Shown: piece by piece, positions 1-12,321 of the stretch
Numbering within the stretch: position 1 is the first letter of the stretch
Layout of the letters: each line of letters starts with the position of its first letter
Assembly (NCBI GenBank): GCA_001247695.2
Contig: LGRX02035459.1
Span: forward strand, 96,271-160,270
Source of the DNA: Cymbomonas tetramitiformis
Taxonomy: Eukaryota > Chlorophyta > Pyramimonadophyceae > Pyramimonadales > Pyramimonadaceae
Direction of reading: 5' to 3'
DNA: 64,000 nt
Made by a program: the position numbers and the translations under genes
Notes under the pieces: model-generated
Told to the model about the DNA's origin: nothing
The model's input: only the letters and a program-made list of their open reading frames with translations
Database searches by the model: none

Positions 1-1590
1 GAAATTAGCCTCTTAACAGGAAAGTAGAGACTTTTCAGTCAGTCTGCTGAGAACTATCTGAACCTTTCAAAATCATATTGGTCGTGCGTAAGTTTGTAAT
101 ATTGGATATTTCCCGTTGCCGAATTCACAGCAACCTTGCGAATCTAAACGCACCAAGCACCGTCTTGAATCAGTCAGGGACAGCCCTCTCGGCACAAGTT
201 TCACACGAACGCATATCGCAGCTTTCGCGGATACGAATTCACGTTCGCGCCCGCTCCGCTATAACGTATATAAGTAAATTCATACCCGCGCAGTTGTGGG
301 TCAATTCGCACTCTTAAAGGCCAAAGCTCTACGCAGTCAAGGTGAGTTCGAGACGCCGGGCGTTATGTGACTTTTTAGCATGACTTCTCGCAAGAAACGG
401 GCAGACGTGCGGGACCACGCTGAGCCTCCCAACGAGAAGCCTGGAGTACGGTTGAATTCACCCCGCAGCAAAGTACAGGCGCGCAAAATTGTATCGCGAA
501 TTCATGTGTATGTGTGTGTGTGTGTGTGTGTGTGCTCGTGCTGCAGCTACGCTTTACCGCCGTGCGCTAAACGCCACAACTGTCCTTTTCTCGCCTTTTC
601 CACGCGAAGGCGTCGTCTTCTCTGCCCACGACTACTTTTCTTTTCCGAACTCCGGTGGGAATTCTCAGGTGAGACGCAGCACTTCGCTCTCCCGTGAATT
701 CCCACCCCTAGATAGAGTGTTGCGGAGAAGCACGGTAACGCCGGGGCAGCCAGTCCCGTTGCCCGGTACTCGTAAGAACACGTCCGAGACGATGGAATTC
801 AGCGTGTTCTTCCAAGCTCGTTTTTGCCACGCCAACCTTCCAGCGCAACACTTTTGGTGAATCCTTCGAAGCCGACAAAACGGCCGTTTCTTCTTCGCGG
901 GCTTTTTGCTGCTTTTGGTGTGCATCCACACGCTCGCCAGCCCATATCACCGGCGAGTGAATTCACACCACTCGACCTCTGCCTGTACAACATGAATCCG
1001 CGAAGTCCTTTCGACCGTTCACCTCTGCCGACACCGCTTGTGCTGACCCTGAGGACGTCTTCCCGTCTGCGTGCTTTCTCTCCTGGGCATTCCCAACCGG
1101 GTTGGCTAGCACAACCCGAGTGCTGAATTCAACCTTTTTAGCCAGCACTGGCAAGCTGTGAATTTGGCCTCTAGTGCCTGCTGACCGTCGTCTTTTTTAG
1201 CATCCACACGCCTACCGTTCCACACGAGCTTTGCAGCGAAGCCCCGCCTTTCAGCCTGCCCTGAAGAACTGAGAATTTACAAGCCTATGTCACCCCCAAT
1301 TGCTTTCCCCTAGGTAGCCTCCACTGACCAGGCACCTTTTTGCCAGTTTGCCGGTCTTGCCCCATGGGGATGCACAGTCAACCGTGCCAGCTTTTGAAGT
1401 TATCTCAAGCTGAGACTTTTTCAGTGAGTCAGCCAAGTAAGCTGAACCTTCCACATTCCATATAACTAAAATATTTCCCTTTCAACAACCCCCGCAGCCC
1501 AGCATCGCTGCCCCGCACACCCGCGCCCCAAACATCCCATCCACTTCTCACCCGCGTACCCGCAGCGCACTACCCGTCACGACACAGCGC
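1..1590. repeat. Anonymous DNA with a GAATTC motif array
   Basis: Nine exact GAATTC sites fall at 121, 235, 454, 498, 659, 696, 795, 959 and 1125, often inside GTGAATTCAC-like palindromes, and degenerate forms continue to about 1270. About 0.25 would be expected by chance in 1 kb. The spacing and palindromic form resemble subterminal transposase-binding arrays of CACTA/TNP2 elements, but I see no terminal inverted repeat. A short open frame from 380 could be an exon, but nothing in it is recognisable. A (TG)n run at 505-534 lies inside it. Confidence 0.5.
505..534. repeat. (TG)n microsatellite
   Basis: An almost uninterrupted run of TG dinucleotides about 30 bp long. The Val-Cys-rich open frames over it are artefacts of the repeat. 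Confidence 0.95.
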
Positions 1591-2353
1591 GCGGTTCATA
1601 ATCGCGACATATACTGTGCCGGCGCTTTTGCTGCGACAACTTTTTCAACATTTACGCCTTCGCGAGACTGAAGACCCGCTTTAGATCCCAAGTGACGCCT
1701 GCTGCATATCGGCACCCTGGTAGCGGAGGCAAACGACAAAAGGATAAATGAACCAGGAAACCTAAGAACTGGAACTTAGATAGGTACCTTGGCAGAGCAA
1801 TCCCAGGGGGTAGATCACTCCTAAGGGGGGGCTGATGCCCGGAGGCACAGCGTAAGCCGGTATACTTGAGCCGATGCATGTGTGTCATCAAGAGTAATCG
1901 GGGATTGACGAGGTGACAGTGAAGTCGGGCTCGAGATTACGGTGAGAATGAGTACCAGATGTCTGGGAGATGACAGTATGACAGTATGACGATATGACAG
2001 TATGACATTACAGGAGTATGGCATCATGGTATGACCGTCATCGGGTTATTCACGAGGCATCCGAATCTAAGGTGTTACATTGTATAAGATCGGGATATGA
2101 TCGGGTCAGAATTGGTTGGTGCATCGTGACATGATGTCGGGTAGCCCAGTCGGTATGACCAGGTTGCCGAGCTACGGAGTTAAATGGAGCACTTGAGAAG
2201 TGAACGGCCTTCAGAACTCAGATCGTAACGAACTTTAACACCTAATTAATCTGGCCCTGCCCCAGTGATATAATAAAAAAAGAATATTGTATGTACCTTT
2301 ACATGTTCACACAAAAATAACTTCTGAGTATATTTTTCTAGTGCCCCGGCACA
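1590..2353 (+). mobile_element. 3'-end fragment of a chromovirus-like LTR retrotransposon (second copy of the family at 55267-61261)
   Basis: The segment 1616-1673 encodes the last residues of the C-terminal methyltransferase ORF of the element at 58507-60390 (LLRQLFQHLRL then TEDPL and stop). It is followed by the same non-coding tail, a G-rich polypurine tract at about 1823-1831, and an LTR at about 1833-2353. The LTR ends GCCCCGGCACA, like its relative, and contains the same TATGACAG-type short repeats. Everything upstream of about 1590 in the element is missing, so this is a 5'-truncated remnant. It abuts transposon A directly on its right. Confidence 0.8.
1833..2353 (+). repeat. LTR (3') of the chromovirus fragment
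   Basis: It begins TGATGCCCGGAGGCACAG directly after a purine tract and ends GGCACA. It aligns along its length with the LTR at 60579-61261, including the TATGACAG repeats near 1975-2010 and the GGAGCACTTGAGAAGTG block near 2184. It is shorter (about 520 bp against 683 bp), mainly because it has one TATGACAG block where the other LTR has two. The left boundary is uncertain by about 3 bp. Confidence 0.75.
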
Positions 2354-3603
2354 GTTCTTCACAATTGGCACGTATCTCTTGCCCATTGAAAGTGATTGTG
2401 GTTGACAGGAAGATGCCGATTCCGGTTCCCTTGACAATGCCGATGCCGATGGAAACTTGCCGGACCCGGAAGCCGTTCAAGAAGAGCTCGACGAATGACT
2501 CGACCATGTCGACCCGGAACTTGCTAGAAAGGTGACGGAAGAAATCGAAGGAAAATTAAAGTCGTTGGAGAACTTGGCTGATATGGAGGTAACGTTCGCT
2601 GTTTGAATATTTTGCTCAGAATTGAAAATTGTATATAGTGTGATGTCTTTTGTACCCGGAACACGCCCGGAAGTTACGAGGGACGTCTTTCGTGCGTCTT
2701 CCTGACGCCTTCCGTTTTATCCTTCGATGACAGACCGCAGCGACGAGCTCCGAGGATACCCTACTCGACTTATTGGAGTGGAATCTGGATGGCAATATGA
2801 CTCAAGAATCCTTTGGGCAACTGCTGCACATTTTGAAAACTAATCACCCGGACGTATTTTCTAATTTGCCCGATTCCTCTAAACAAAGCATTGCTCGGTT
2901 TAAGGTCATGGATATCCCACTCCTAGTGGTGGACCTTTGCCCGCATGGGTGCGTGATGTTCGAAAAACAATTCGCGGACTTTGACCACTGTCCAAGGTGC
3001 GGGGCATGCCGTTGGGAGGGAGGTAAGGATCGGTGCGGTGCGGGGAATGCCGAGGGTGCGGACGACACCCGGAATGCCGAAGCCACCCCGAGTGCAAAGC
3101 GGGGGAAGGCGAAGTGCCAATTCTATCATTGGCATTCCAAGGATTTACTTCAAGCAATTTACAGCCATCCCGGCGTTGCTGGGCTCATGCGTTCGCACGC
3201 CACGCGGGAAAAGTCTGAGGAAGGCATTCTGGAAGACATTCCCGGTGAGTAACACATTGATAGAGCATATCCTGCATTGCCCCGAAGACGTACAGAAGGT
3301 GCACATAATGCCTTCCGTACATCTTCCGTATGACTTCCTGATTCCTACTACTTGAATGAATTTAAGTTGTATTTATGTATCTTGCAGATGGATCTGAGTG
3401 GAAGGCGAAGCAAGCTACATATCCCGACTTCTTCAAGGACCCTCGCAACGTCATCCACATGCTTTGCGCCGACGGGGCCACCGTTTGGAAGGACAAGTCG
3501 GGGGTTTTCCCTATCTACTTTCAAGTGTTGAACTTGCCACCGGAAATCCGCAAGAAGTTTGTGAACCTTGAGTTGTGGGGAATGATGGCGGGGAAGCCGA
3601 AGA

Positions 3604-5581
3604 ACACCACCAGGTAGCCCCTTATTTGTGTCGCACGGGGTATTTTATTTGTCGTGTCGCAAAAGATCCGTTTATATTAACGACGCTTCGCAGCTTTTTC
3701 AGAAATATGCTGTTTTTCATTTCGTTTCCCTTAAAGGAGCGAAACAGGTTTCCTGGAAAAAAGTGACATCAACAGGCCACACCGCAGGAGCTGTCCCTCA
3801 AAAATTATGCCGTTGGAAATTTTTCGAAAATTTTCTGCCCATGTCAGCAGTCCTACCCCGGATTGTGTCGAGCGCTCGCGCTTTACCGGCCAATCATGAT
3901 ACGATAGCATCTCAGCAGTCCTACCCCGGATTCTCTCGACCGATCGTTCGTAACCGACAGCGAGAGACACGTTTAACAATTCAAAATTATACCACGAAGA
4001 TATGCGGAATTTCCAATTATGAATTTGTCGCAACACTTCTCTAACAGGTCTACCGATCTCAGGAGTCCTACCCAGGATTCTCTCGATCGATCGTTAGTAA
4101 CCGACAACGCGAGACACGGGTAACAATTCCATATTTTACCCCGAAGATATGCGGAATTTCCAATTATATATTATTTACGCATCTCGCAATTCAAGATCAT
4201 CTCACCACTCCTACAAGTATCGGGAGACACGCGGCGCGGCGCCGACACAAATGGATATGATATGATATGATATTCTGGCAAACGCCTCATTCTTCCTCAA
4301 GGTCTCATCCTGCGCCTACCTGCAGTCTCAGCGGCTTGTATTTTTGTTTGACTAATGTTTTTTTACGCGCTACTGTTCTTTGTCGATATTTCATATTGAC
4401 CATGTTTTCGTGTGCATGCGTGGAACCCGGCGGGGGGGGCTTCCTGCGATGTTCCTACATGAGCCGCATCCCGCCAGCAGCCGATTCTAGTTTCCTGCGA
4501 TATAGGGATATTTGGAGACCGTCGGGCGTCTTTACATTCCGCCTGACGGTTTGGGCTCAATTCCCAGAATTCTTCTTTCCTGAGCAGTGATTTACTTTTG
4601 CAGGTTGCCGTGTATGCTGTGCCTTTTTTGAAGCCGCCAGCAATGCTGCTGGCGGCATCCGTGTTTCCCACATGCCCTTCTAAATTTATGGGATGCTCGG
4701 AGACCGGCGGGTTTCTTTACAGCCCGGCGGTTTGGGTTCGATTCCCAACATCTTTACTGACCAGCGTTTCGTATTTTTGCAGGTTGCCGTGCTGACGCTG
4801 TCCTTCTTCTGAAGCCGCCAGCAACGTTGCTGGCGGCGTTGACTTCCGTTGCCCTGCATTGTTTACGCAGGTTGATTTCTTGTAGTAATTTCAGACCTCC
4901 TGTTGAACTGGTCCTAGTCTGCTGTCAAAATTAAGATATCTGGTGAGTAACCTTCCACCCGAGGACGAAGTACCGGCTGTCGGTATATCGGGTTTGATTC
5001 CCAATGTGCTGACAGATTCCGTGTTCGTGTGTTGCAGGCGGGGAACGGCATAGATTTCGATATTTTTACCTGTTGCTAACTTTGTAGGCCAGTTTCACCT
5101 GTTGCCTTGGACTGGTGAACCCTTTAAGTAGAAGCCTAGTCTAGAACGAATGTGTAAAACAATATTAACTGTGTCATATTTTAAGTTGTGATTTGTGAAT
5201 GCCGTGAATGTTTCTTGAATATGCTTGCTTGCTATACCTGTTTGCCTGTGCTAGCATGCATATATTTGTATAGCATCATCCAACTAACGATTTAATAGAG
5301 TGCGTTGTATATCATTCGCGTGGTGCTATTTATTTAATAAGTGTGTATTTCAAGTCATTATCGCGGTACTATTCGTTTGTGTTCCCCATGGCTTATTTTC
5401 ATTTTCGGAAATTTTCTGTGAATTTTCACGACAGAAATGAGCGTGGTCCTCATGATTGTCGCACCTGCGACAGACATGAGCCCCCAGATCGTTTCTGTCG
5501 CACGGTATAATTCCAGTTTGTCTTGCGACACGACAAATAAAATACCCGGTGCGACAAATTTGAAGTGCTACCACACCACCA
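3604..5581. mobile_element. Non-autonomous MULE-like insertion with 9-bp target duplication
   Basis: The element runs 3613-5572 (1,960 bp), with ends GGTAGC...GCTACC and an imperfect terminal inverted repeat of about 50 bp that includes a shared stretch GGGTATTTTATTTGTCGTGT. It is flanked by the 9-bp direct repeat ACACCACCA at 3604-3612 and 5573-5581. A 9-bp duplication is typical of Mutator-like elements. Removing the element and one duplication leaves the transposase exon open in the same frame, and the join aligns with element B. No transposase ORF lies inside. The interior has a roughly 147-bp repeat (about 3911-4190) and a 181-bp repeat with hairpins (4500-4840). Confidence 0.85.
4500..5045 (+). 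repeat. Tandem units with GC-rich hairpins and B-box-like motifs inside the MULE-like element
   Basis: Two units about 181 bp apart each contain TTTGCAGGTTGCCGTG followed by a strong hairpin: 4633-4656 (GCCGCCAGCA arms) and 4814-4837. Upstream of each lies a sequence close to a pol III B box: GGCTCAATTCCC near 4554 and GGTTCGATTCCC near 4735. A third, weaker unit has GGTTTGATTCCC near 4987. They may derive from a tRNA-like or structured RNA gene, but I cannot fold a convincing tRNA. Confidence 0.5.
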
Positions 5582-8375
5582 TCCTCTACGAGAAGTTGTT
5601 AGACGAGCTTTTGGAACTTTGGGAAGTTGGGTTTCCATGTTGGGACTCCTTCACGGACGACGTGTTCCAATGCCGGGCGATGCTTCTTGCCGCCGTGTTT
5701 GACTATATAGGGCTCGTCGATGCGATGAACATTATGGGCGTGGGCAGCTTCTGTGCGTGTGCAAAATGTTTGATCCGGGGGAAGGGGAAATGCCCGCATC
5801 TAAATACGATGTTGTACAAGTTTTGCGAGCAAGATCCGCCAGGTCCGTTTTCCCCAAAGACATGCCGAATGTATTCACAACATCTTCCGGGTGTCATCTG
5901 AGCGTCTTCCTGTTATTGTACGCAGGGCCCGCCGTACCAAAGACCGACGAGTTCATTCGACGCGCGGGCCAACGACACGTCTTGCTTAGCACGTGTAAGA
6001 ATGCGGCCAATCTTCAGGAAGTGTTGGAGGAGGAAATCGGCGAAACCGGTGTGAAGTTCCCATCAGCACTAGCTCGTTTGCCGTATTTCGATCTTTCCAA
6101 GAATGTCATCCTTGACGGCATGCATCAACTCCGAAACCTTGGGCTATATGTCCATGAGGCACTCGAGGGCATGGGGTTCGACTTTACGCCGGGTGTAAGA
6201 GAGCACGCTCGCGCGAACGATATGCATCCCACGTGGTGGAAAACGACAAGGGACGACAAAGGTGATGCAGTCAAAACCCGACCACTAGCTAGGAAGGTGC
6301 CTGGAAGATGCCCCAAGTATCCTCTACGTGTCTTCGGGATGTCTTCCTGTTACCACTAACTTTCGCGCCCGGGAAAATGACAGGCGTGGAACGATATTCA
6401 ATGGCAATTTGTCCGTTTCAAATCCCATCGCGGGCAAAAGGGTCGAAATCTTTGAGGTCGCTAGAGACCGCCTTGAAGTTCATGACGGAGCCCTCGTTGG
6501 GAAGGTCATGGGGGCAAGGCCATAAGAAGATGTTGCGTCCGAACGGCACGAACACCGGACCGAAGACGCTCAAGTGTCACGAGGCGTTGAAAATGCTACA
6601 AGCGGGCATCATCATGAGCGTGCTAGCGTCTTGGGATAGAGACGAGGGCTACTTGAAAAACATGCTTGAAGACTTGATCGGGCAGTTGACGGTCATAACG
6701 AGAGAGCTCACTTCGGAGCTTGTAGACTGTAAGGTACGGAAGACACATGGAAGACATCCCGAATACGTTCCGAGTACATTCCACACGTCTTCCTTAATTA
6801 CCTTTTATTTGGTGATTTTGCAGGATATTCCTAAGCTTCAAAATCTGGTGGATGAGTTCTTCAAGTCACTCGAGCGCGATGGCTCACCTGACTGGCTGGT
6901 CATCAACACGCATTTGCTTTCCCACTTCCCCGACCAACTCCTCATATATGGCACAATACGGGGGACATGGATGTACGTGTTCGAATCATTCAACGGGAAG
7001 ATTCGAAGGTGGGTGAAGAACAATGCATATCCGGTTCAGAGTGTTATGCAAGGCTTCGGGCGGTACCGGATGGTACATGTGGTGCGAGGGTTAATCTTGG
7101 AACTTCGTCGCCGGCGGGAGGCAACCACCAATCCCACCCGTCCACCCGTGCTCCCGTTCTTGGCCACCGCACCGTTGAGGGCGCCGAACACCGTGATTTT
7201 GGGAACACAAGGCAAGCGCCATGTACTCTCCCGCGCTGAAACGAAAGTGCTGGAGTTGTGGATGCATGGCAACGTGCCCCAATACCGCAAGTTGAAGGAC
7301 TATTTCGACGACTACGTCGCCTACTGCAAGAGGTAAGTAAGAAATGAAACCCATAAGGTGCCTGGAAGACGTTTCATATATCTTCTAGGCATCTTCCACA
7401 CGTCTTCGGTAAATATATGTCCTGACACTGTGCACGTATACATTCGCAGGGAAAACCATATGGTTCGGAGACGTATTGGCGCACGAGCCGGAGCGTCTCG
7501 CCTGATGGATGTGCCGCTGCATATGCACGGTAGCGACCCCAAGGTCTGGCTGGGGAGACCATTCACGGAGAATGAAGCGGCACTCGTCGAAGGGCCTCCT
7601 CAAGTGTGTCAATCTTTCGGCTCGGTCGTGGTTCGGGGAGTATGCTATCGCACGGCAGCTCAGGACAAGACGAAGAAAACTTGTCAACGTTACTTCCGAG
7701 CCTTTTTCTCTGGAGAAAACATCAAAGGCGAGGAAATCGAGACTGACCGGTGCGTCCGTGCATTACGTTTTGGTGAATGTGCGCAGAATATGTACCGAAT
7801 GTCTTCTGTGTGTCTTCTCGACATCTTCGGGGATTCTTACTATAGAGTATAATTGTGGCTCCACCTCGCAGGTACGCCATGGTAGATAGTATCTACAAGG
7901 TCGACTTGGCCGCGAAAGAGTACATTCTTGTGAAGGGAAAGTGGTTCCCTGAATTCAACCAAGCGACGACAAAACGGTTTGCCAAGCTAAACTCGAAGTA
8001 CGGGCCGGACAATACCGCAAAGGTGGTGTACACATACGACCCGGATGATCCCGAGACACCTTGGGACACTACTGATCCATTCATCCTGGCGGCTCAAATT
8101 GAGCACCAAGTTGTAATCAAGAAACATCCTGTGATGAAGACGGCGGTGGTATTTGATTTAAAGGCTGACTTTTTCGAGTGCATCGACGATGATGGTTCAC
8201 GACCGAAAGGTGCAAGACGCAAGAGGCGATCATGATAATACGCCGGGCATCGTACTTAGTGGTCTGTATGTTGAATAGATGCAATCGTACATGTATGTGT
8301 AGATAGACCTATCAATTAACTTAGCCGTATATTATGTATCATAGCAACAGAGCATGATGACAACCCTGAAGCTGT

Positions 8376-8790
8376 TAGGAAGATACCTGGAATGTCTTCC
8401 GCATGTCTTCCGTGCGCCTTCTGAATGTCTTCTGTGATTACGCGATGAGTGTACGTGTGGTATGAAGTAGCTATGTGGCCAAATTGCATAATCATCACAT
8501 ATGTGTCGATAACACATGTCAGAATGTATTCTGGTCAAGAAGACATTCAGAACACCTTCCGTGTACCTTCCGAGAAGACTGTCCTTTGTATGTCTTCCGG
8601 GAAGATTTCTTCCGAAATCCGGAAGGCATTCCGCATATCTTCGGTACGTCTTCCCCGAAGAGTGTCTTCTGGTTTCCAGAAGACGTTTCCACCCCGAAGA
8701 CGTCTTCTGGAAACCAGAAGACATCATGTCTACGAAGACGTCTAGAAGACGTTCAGAAGACGTCTTCTAGACGTCTTCTGATTTTCCCAG
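8376..8790. repeat. 3' subterminal motif array of element A
   Basis: Dense direct and inverted copies of GTCTTC/GAAGAC, ending in a nested palindrome at about 8680-8785 (repeated GAAGACGTCTTC and TCTAGA). In CACTA elements such arrays bind the TNPA-type protein. The motif matches the one in the introns of the transposase gene to the left. Confidence 0.75.
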
Positions 8791-8800
8791 AATGTAGGGA

Positions 8801-11440
8801 GTGGTATAATAAGGCCACTCGGACGTGGTTAGTTTATCAATAGATACTGCCTCTATGGGATGCAAAGAAAGCAAGATATGTAATAATGAGGACATCTGGA
8901 AAATCCCGACCGACGGCGCGATGGGTCAACGTTGGGGACAATTGAATCAACACCGAGATTGAATATTCAGATAAGGACGAGTTACAGCTACAGTGACCAA
9001 CCATAGTGTTGATCGCCGACCGTTGGCGCGTTGAGCCAGCGGTGGGCAACGGGGTGGTGGACGATGTCGAACGCAATAATATACACGTTGAACGACGGGT
9101 CGTTGTGCGATATCGGGTACAACTCATACGATGCGACCCAAAACCGAAGTCCGAGGAGGGATGAGGGGGGGCGATGTCCTCCCCCAAGGAGAAAAGGGTG
9201 AGCGGTCATCGTGCATCTCTTCTTTGCTTGCAACATTCTCAACCGTATTCTGACATCTCCGATCTCTGGCTCTGGTTCTGGCTCTGACTCTAAGGAAACC
9301 GCTCCAACGCAAAGGGTGAAAATGAGATTCCAAAATGACAAAACTAGCAACGCGCTATTTCAGTTTGTTTTTGTATGCGGCATACTTAAGATTGGATTTG
9401 CGCCGGTGTAGCAATCTTTGTTCTACACCCTTGCCTCCAAATCGCCCCTTTTGTGAAGTTGGGGAACTGTTTTGTGGACATCCACGCACCCCGTCACTGA
9501 ATCGTTTATAACTTTGTGAATATTTGTCCAAACATCGATTTCTGTACAGATTTGGTAAGCCCTGCTAAAGGGCTTTTCAGATCTATCCGCCTGAGCTTCT
9601 GAACACAATATATCGCGATTTTGGGCGACATACACTGATACCAAACTTATTTTGGCAAAGTTGCGCACTGTCGAAAATCGAACAAAGAAACCGCTCGAAA
9701 TATAGGGTTGAGAGGGTGGATCCACGCGAGCTTATATTTTTGCAGGACCGCCATCGTAAAATTGGTCAGTGGTGCACGGGAGGAGGTCCGCATCGCTTGG
9801 AACCACGAAGAAAAAAATCAGCGGACACGTTTATTTGCGCGCGGACCCACCGGGAACGTTTTTCTTTGCTCTGGCTCGCGCTCGCGCTCTCGCTCGCGCT
9901 CTCGCTCGCGCTGCTGGTGATGTGGCCCAGGCACCCCGAGATGCTCCTTAGTGGCACGGGTGGCCACACTGTCAGGCTGGTACTGTGGCTCAGCTTTCTT
10001 TGTCAACACGGGAACCGTCAAAAATGGATCTCTGGTGGCAGTTTGTTTGTTTCAAGTTTAGTGCTTGAATCTTCTTATCTGGTTTGATATCGCGTGCTAA
10101 CTTAGAAAGTGTTTATCGGAGTAATACATTAGGATGGCCAGCTTGCAGTACGGCTGGGCCAAACCTGATGTCGTTGCTTGAATCCTAACTATTTTCTGCT
10201 AGTCACCACCCTATGTATAGAGGCGATGTTGAAATCTGCTCAAGCAGCTCTACTGACCAGTGGTGCCGATTACCGTATGACCTCTGACAGGCTTCTTAGG
10301 CTATGGCAGTGTGTGACTGCCTGGCTAGGACCGACAGTTCCGATCGATCGTAGTCTGTACGATTACAGTCCTAGATTTCATGTTATTGGACTTCCGTTTC
10401 AGGATTCGTTGTAATGATCAATGTTGATATATTTCTTCGAGACCATCACTGCGGTTCTGACTAGATTACTTAACCCGTTTCGGGGTGTGTCACTAATCGC
10501 CCTTTGCCCACTTCATAAGCAAACTAGAGAAAAGCGGGAAGCACATGTTACATGATGCCCCATATATACTATTTGCATCGCATCCATAGGAGCTGACCTG
10601 CTAAAAATGTCAAGCCCCTGGTGGCAAGGCGCATACACTGTTTGCCTAGACGGACCACGGCGCTCCGATGCTCCTAGGGCCCTGCCCTTACCATTTACAT
10701 AAATGTTTATCTCTAGGCTATAGGCCCACCAATCTTAGGGTCCAAAATGGGCCCAGGTTAATGGGATGCGCTGTAGGGCACGGATCGCAGGTTCACTAGG
10801 GGGTGTTCCCTTTCCTTTTTTTGCGCATTGATCATGAAGCGGACAGGAATAATGCACACCGAGTTGCATGAGGCACAACACTATTAACCTTATCTTGACC
10901 TTCTCCGTAGAGGAGGAATCTAGCTTGCAGGAACATGACGGGCATCTTATGATGATACAATGCAATGCAGCATGCGGAAGCTAGCCCAAACATCAACCTG
11001 ATGGAGAACAAAGTAAAAATAAGAGCACGGTAAGCCAACGACATTGCGCTAAACAACATTTGAAAGCACCCCACACGCATAGGATATGAAACATCCAAAT
11101 ATTTCAAATTATGCGGATATAAGATGTCGTTTTCTAAATTTCGAAGCATCTTCACTCTGACTTAAGCTTACGGCTTTAGCTTGAACTCAATCTCCCATAT
11201 CAAGAGAAGATATTCTGCAGTCCCAATAGAAACCTACTTGGAGCACAAGACAAGTTTAGCCTGAACTGTCACAAACTGCTCTCAATTCAACTTTAATATG
11301 GAGAAGCAGCCGATCCTCTTGAAATCCAAAACAATAACCCACTCGCCAAAATTAGGGTGCTTTGTATCACTAATGCCTGCGGGCAAACACCAACATACAT
11401 TGAGAGGGCAGTGAAGATAGCCCAGAGCCCAAACACCACA
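8801..11440. other. Unassigned sequence
   Basis: No gene, terminal repeat or recognisable transposon domain is visible. There is a short CTCGCGCTCG-type low-complexity run at 9871-9912, whose Arg-Ser open frames are artefacts. Two loosely similar stretches (about 8905-8945 and 9015-9050) share a CGACCGnnGGCGCG core. Short open frames are at the length expected by chance. Confidence 0.6.
9871..9912. repeat. GCTCGC/GCTCTC low-complexity run
   Basis: Hexanucleotide-like repeats of GCTCGC and GCTCTC. The Arg-Ser or Ala-Leu repeat peptides read from it are not evidence for a gene. Confidence 0.9.
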
Positions 11441-12321
11441 ATCACATGGAGCATATCACAACAAGAGCTCAATGTCCGATCACTCGTGTCATGCATCGTG
11501 TAGAAGATCGTGATTCAAAGTTCAAACATGCAAGCAAGGTGAAGAATTGGCCCACACCCTTTACCCATATGTTCTCTCACATACCGAACAGGATGAGGTG
11601 CGCCAATCAAGCCAGCCCACCACCATCCCAGTGGACAAGAAAAGCAGTGAACAGCACACTGAACGGCAGGAGGTCCGCCGACAAGAGCCAATCAACCATA
11701 ATCCCATTGAATGTGAGAAGCATTCAGGAACACGGAAGGGCCGTGACAAGATACCACCGACGCGCGCGCACACTGAGCGGTATGAGGCCCACTGACAACA
11801 GCCAGCCCACCATCATCTGAGTGGATGTAAGAAGCATTCAAGGACAGGGCGGGGCCGCGCCAAGATACCACCGACACACACACCTAAACCAATGCAAAGC
11901 AGCGTGAATGGATGTATGTATGTACCAATCACTGCCGAACACGCGAGACTGCGCAGCTGTGCGCAACTCAAGAACGCGCGCACACTGAACGGCATGAGAT
12001 CGGCCAACAAAAGCCAGCCCATCATCATCCCAGTGGATGTGAAAAGCAAATCAAGAGCAGGGCGGGGCCGTGACAAGATACCACAAACGCATACATATTC
12101 CCAACCCAAATGCAAAGCAGCATGGAAAGATGATACGATGTGACCGATCGTCGCCGAACAATTGTTGGTCTCTGGGTTACGGAGTAAGCGGACCCTGCTG
12201 GCATGCCCCCCAGTGGCTCCCGGTCGATGGATGGGACCTGTTGGTCCATGGTTATGTCATGAATGCAGTCACACCACACAGCATGGACACCCCATGTCAA
12301 AAAAAGGAAACATGCGGGCAC

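Larger units (their letters stand above)
2589..7871 (+). repeat. GTCTTC-type family motif in all introns of element A
   Basis: The introns at 2589-2733, 3245-3387, 5843-5925, 6262-6383, 6734-6823, 7333-7449 and 7750-7871 each carry several copies of a motif close to ATGTCTTCCG or its complement, for example around 2690-2720, 3285-3345, 6300-6350, 6735-6795 and 7795-7835. The same motif fills the 3' subterminal region at 8376-8785. It is absent from the exons at comparable density. Confidence 0.8.
2409..8235 (+). pseudogene. TNP2-like transposase of element A (interrupted)
   Basis: Exons by GT-AG inspection: 2409-2588, 2734-3244, 3388-3612 joined across an insertion to 5582-5842, 5926-6261, 6384-6733, 6824-7332, 7450-7749 and 7872-8235. 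Lengths sum to 3,036 nt, a multiple of three, and phases agree at every junction. The TNP2/Transposase_21 family is recognised from the C-x-x-x-C zinc-like block (CPHGCVMF, then CPRC), CADGATVW followed by VFPIYFQVLNLPPE, DGMHQL, and FESFNGK, the likely D, D and E catalytic neighbourhoods. It aligns exon by exon with the gene at 47321-54662, with the same intron positions. Breaks: an in-frame TGA at 2496-2498, the 1,960-bp insertion in exon 3, and loss of all exons upstream of 2409. The C-terminal end is basic (ARRKRRS). Confidence 0.85.
2409..8800 (+). mobile_element. TNP2-type (CACTA-like) DNA transposon A, 5' truncated
   Basis: Contains the transposase gene at 2409-8235, then a 3' subterminal region dense in GTCTTC/GAAGAC motifs that ends around 8790-8800 in the sequence CCCAGAATGTAGGGAGTGG. 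Read from the other strand, this end starts CCACTCCCTACATTCTGGG, which is CACTA-like. The 5' end is gone: the visible part starts at a splice acceptor just right of an LTR that ends at 2353. A MULE-like element interrupts it at 3613-5572. No matching left terminus was found in the window, so the element cannot be autonomous as it stands. Confidence 0.75.

Noticed and set aside
380..860. Cys-Val repeat ORFs near 490-560
   Set aside because: They translate a (TG)n microsatellite.
1..1465. Direct repeat bordering the GAATTC region (about 25-75 and 1405-1455)
   Set aside because: Similarity (GAGACTTTTNCAGT...CTGAACCTT) is short and imperfect; I could not establish an LTR or target duplication.
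9708..9920. Arg-Ser repeat protein
   Set aside because: It comes from a GCTCGC low-complexity run that is open in several frames.
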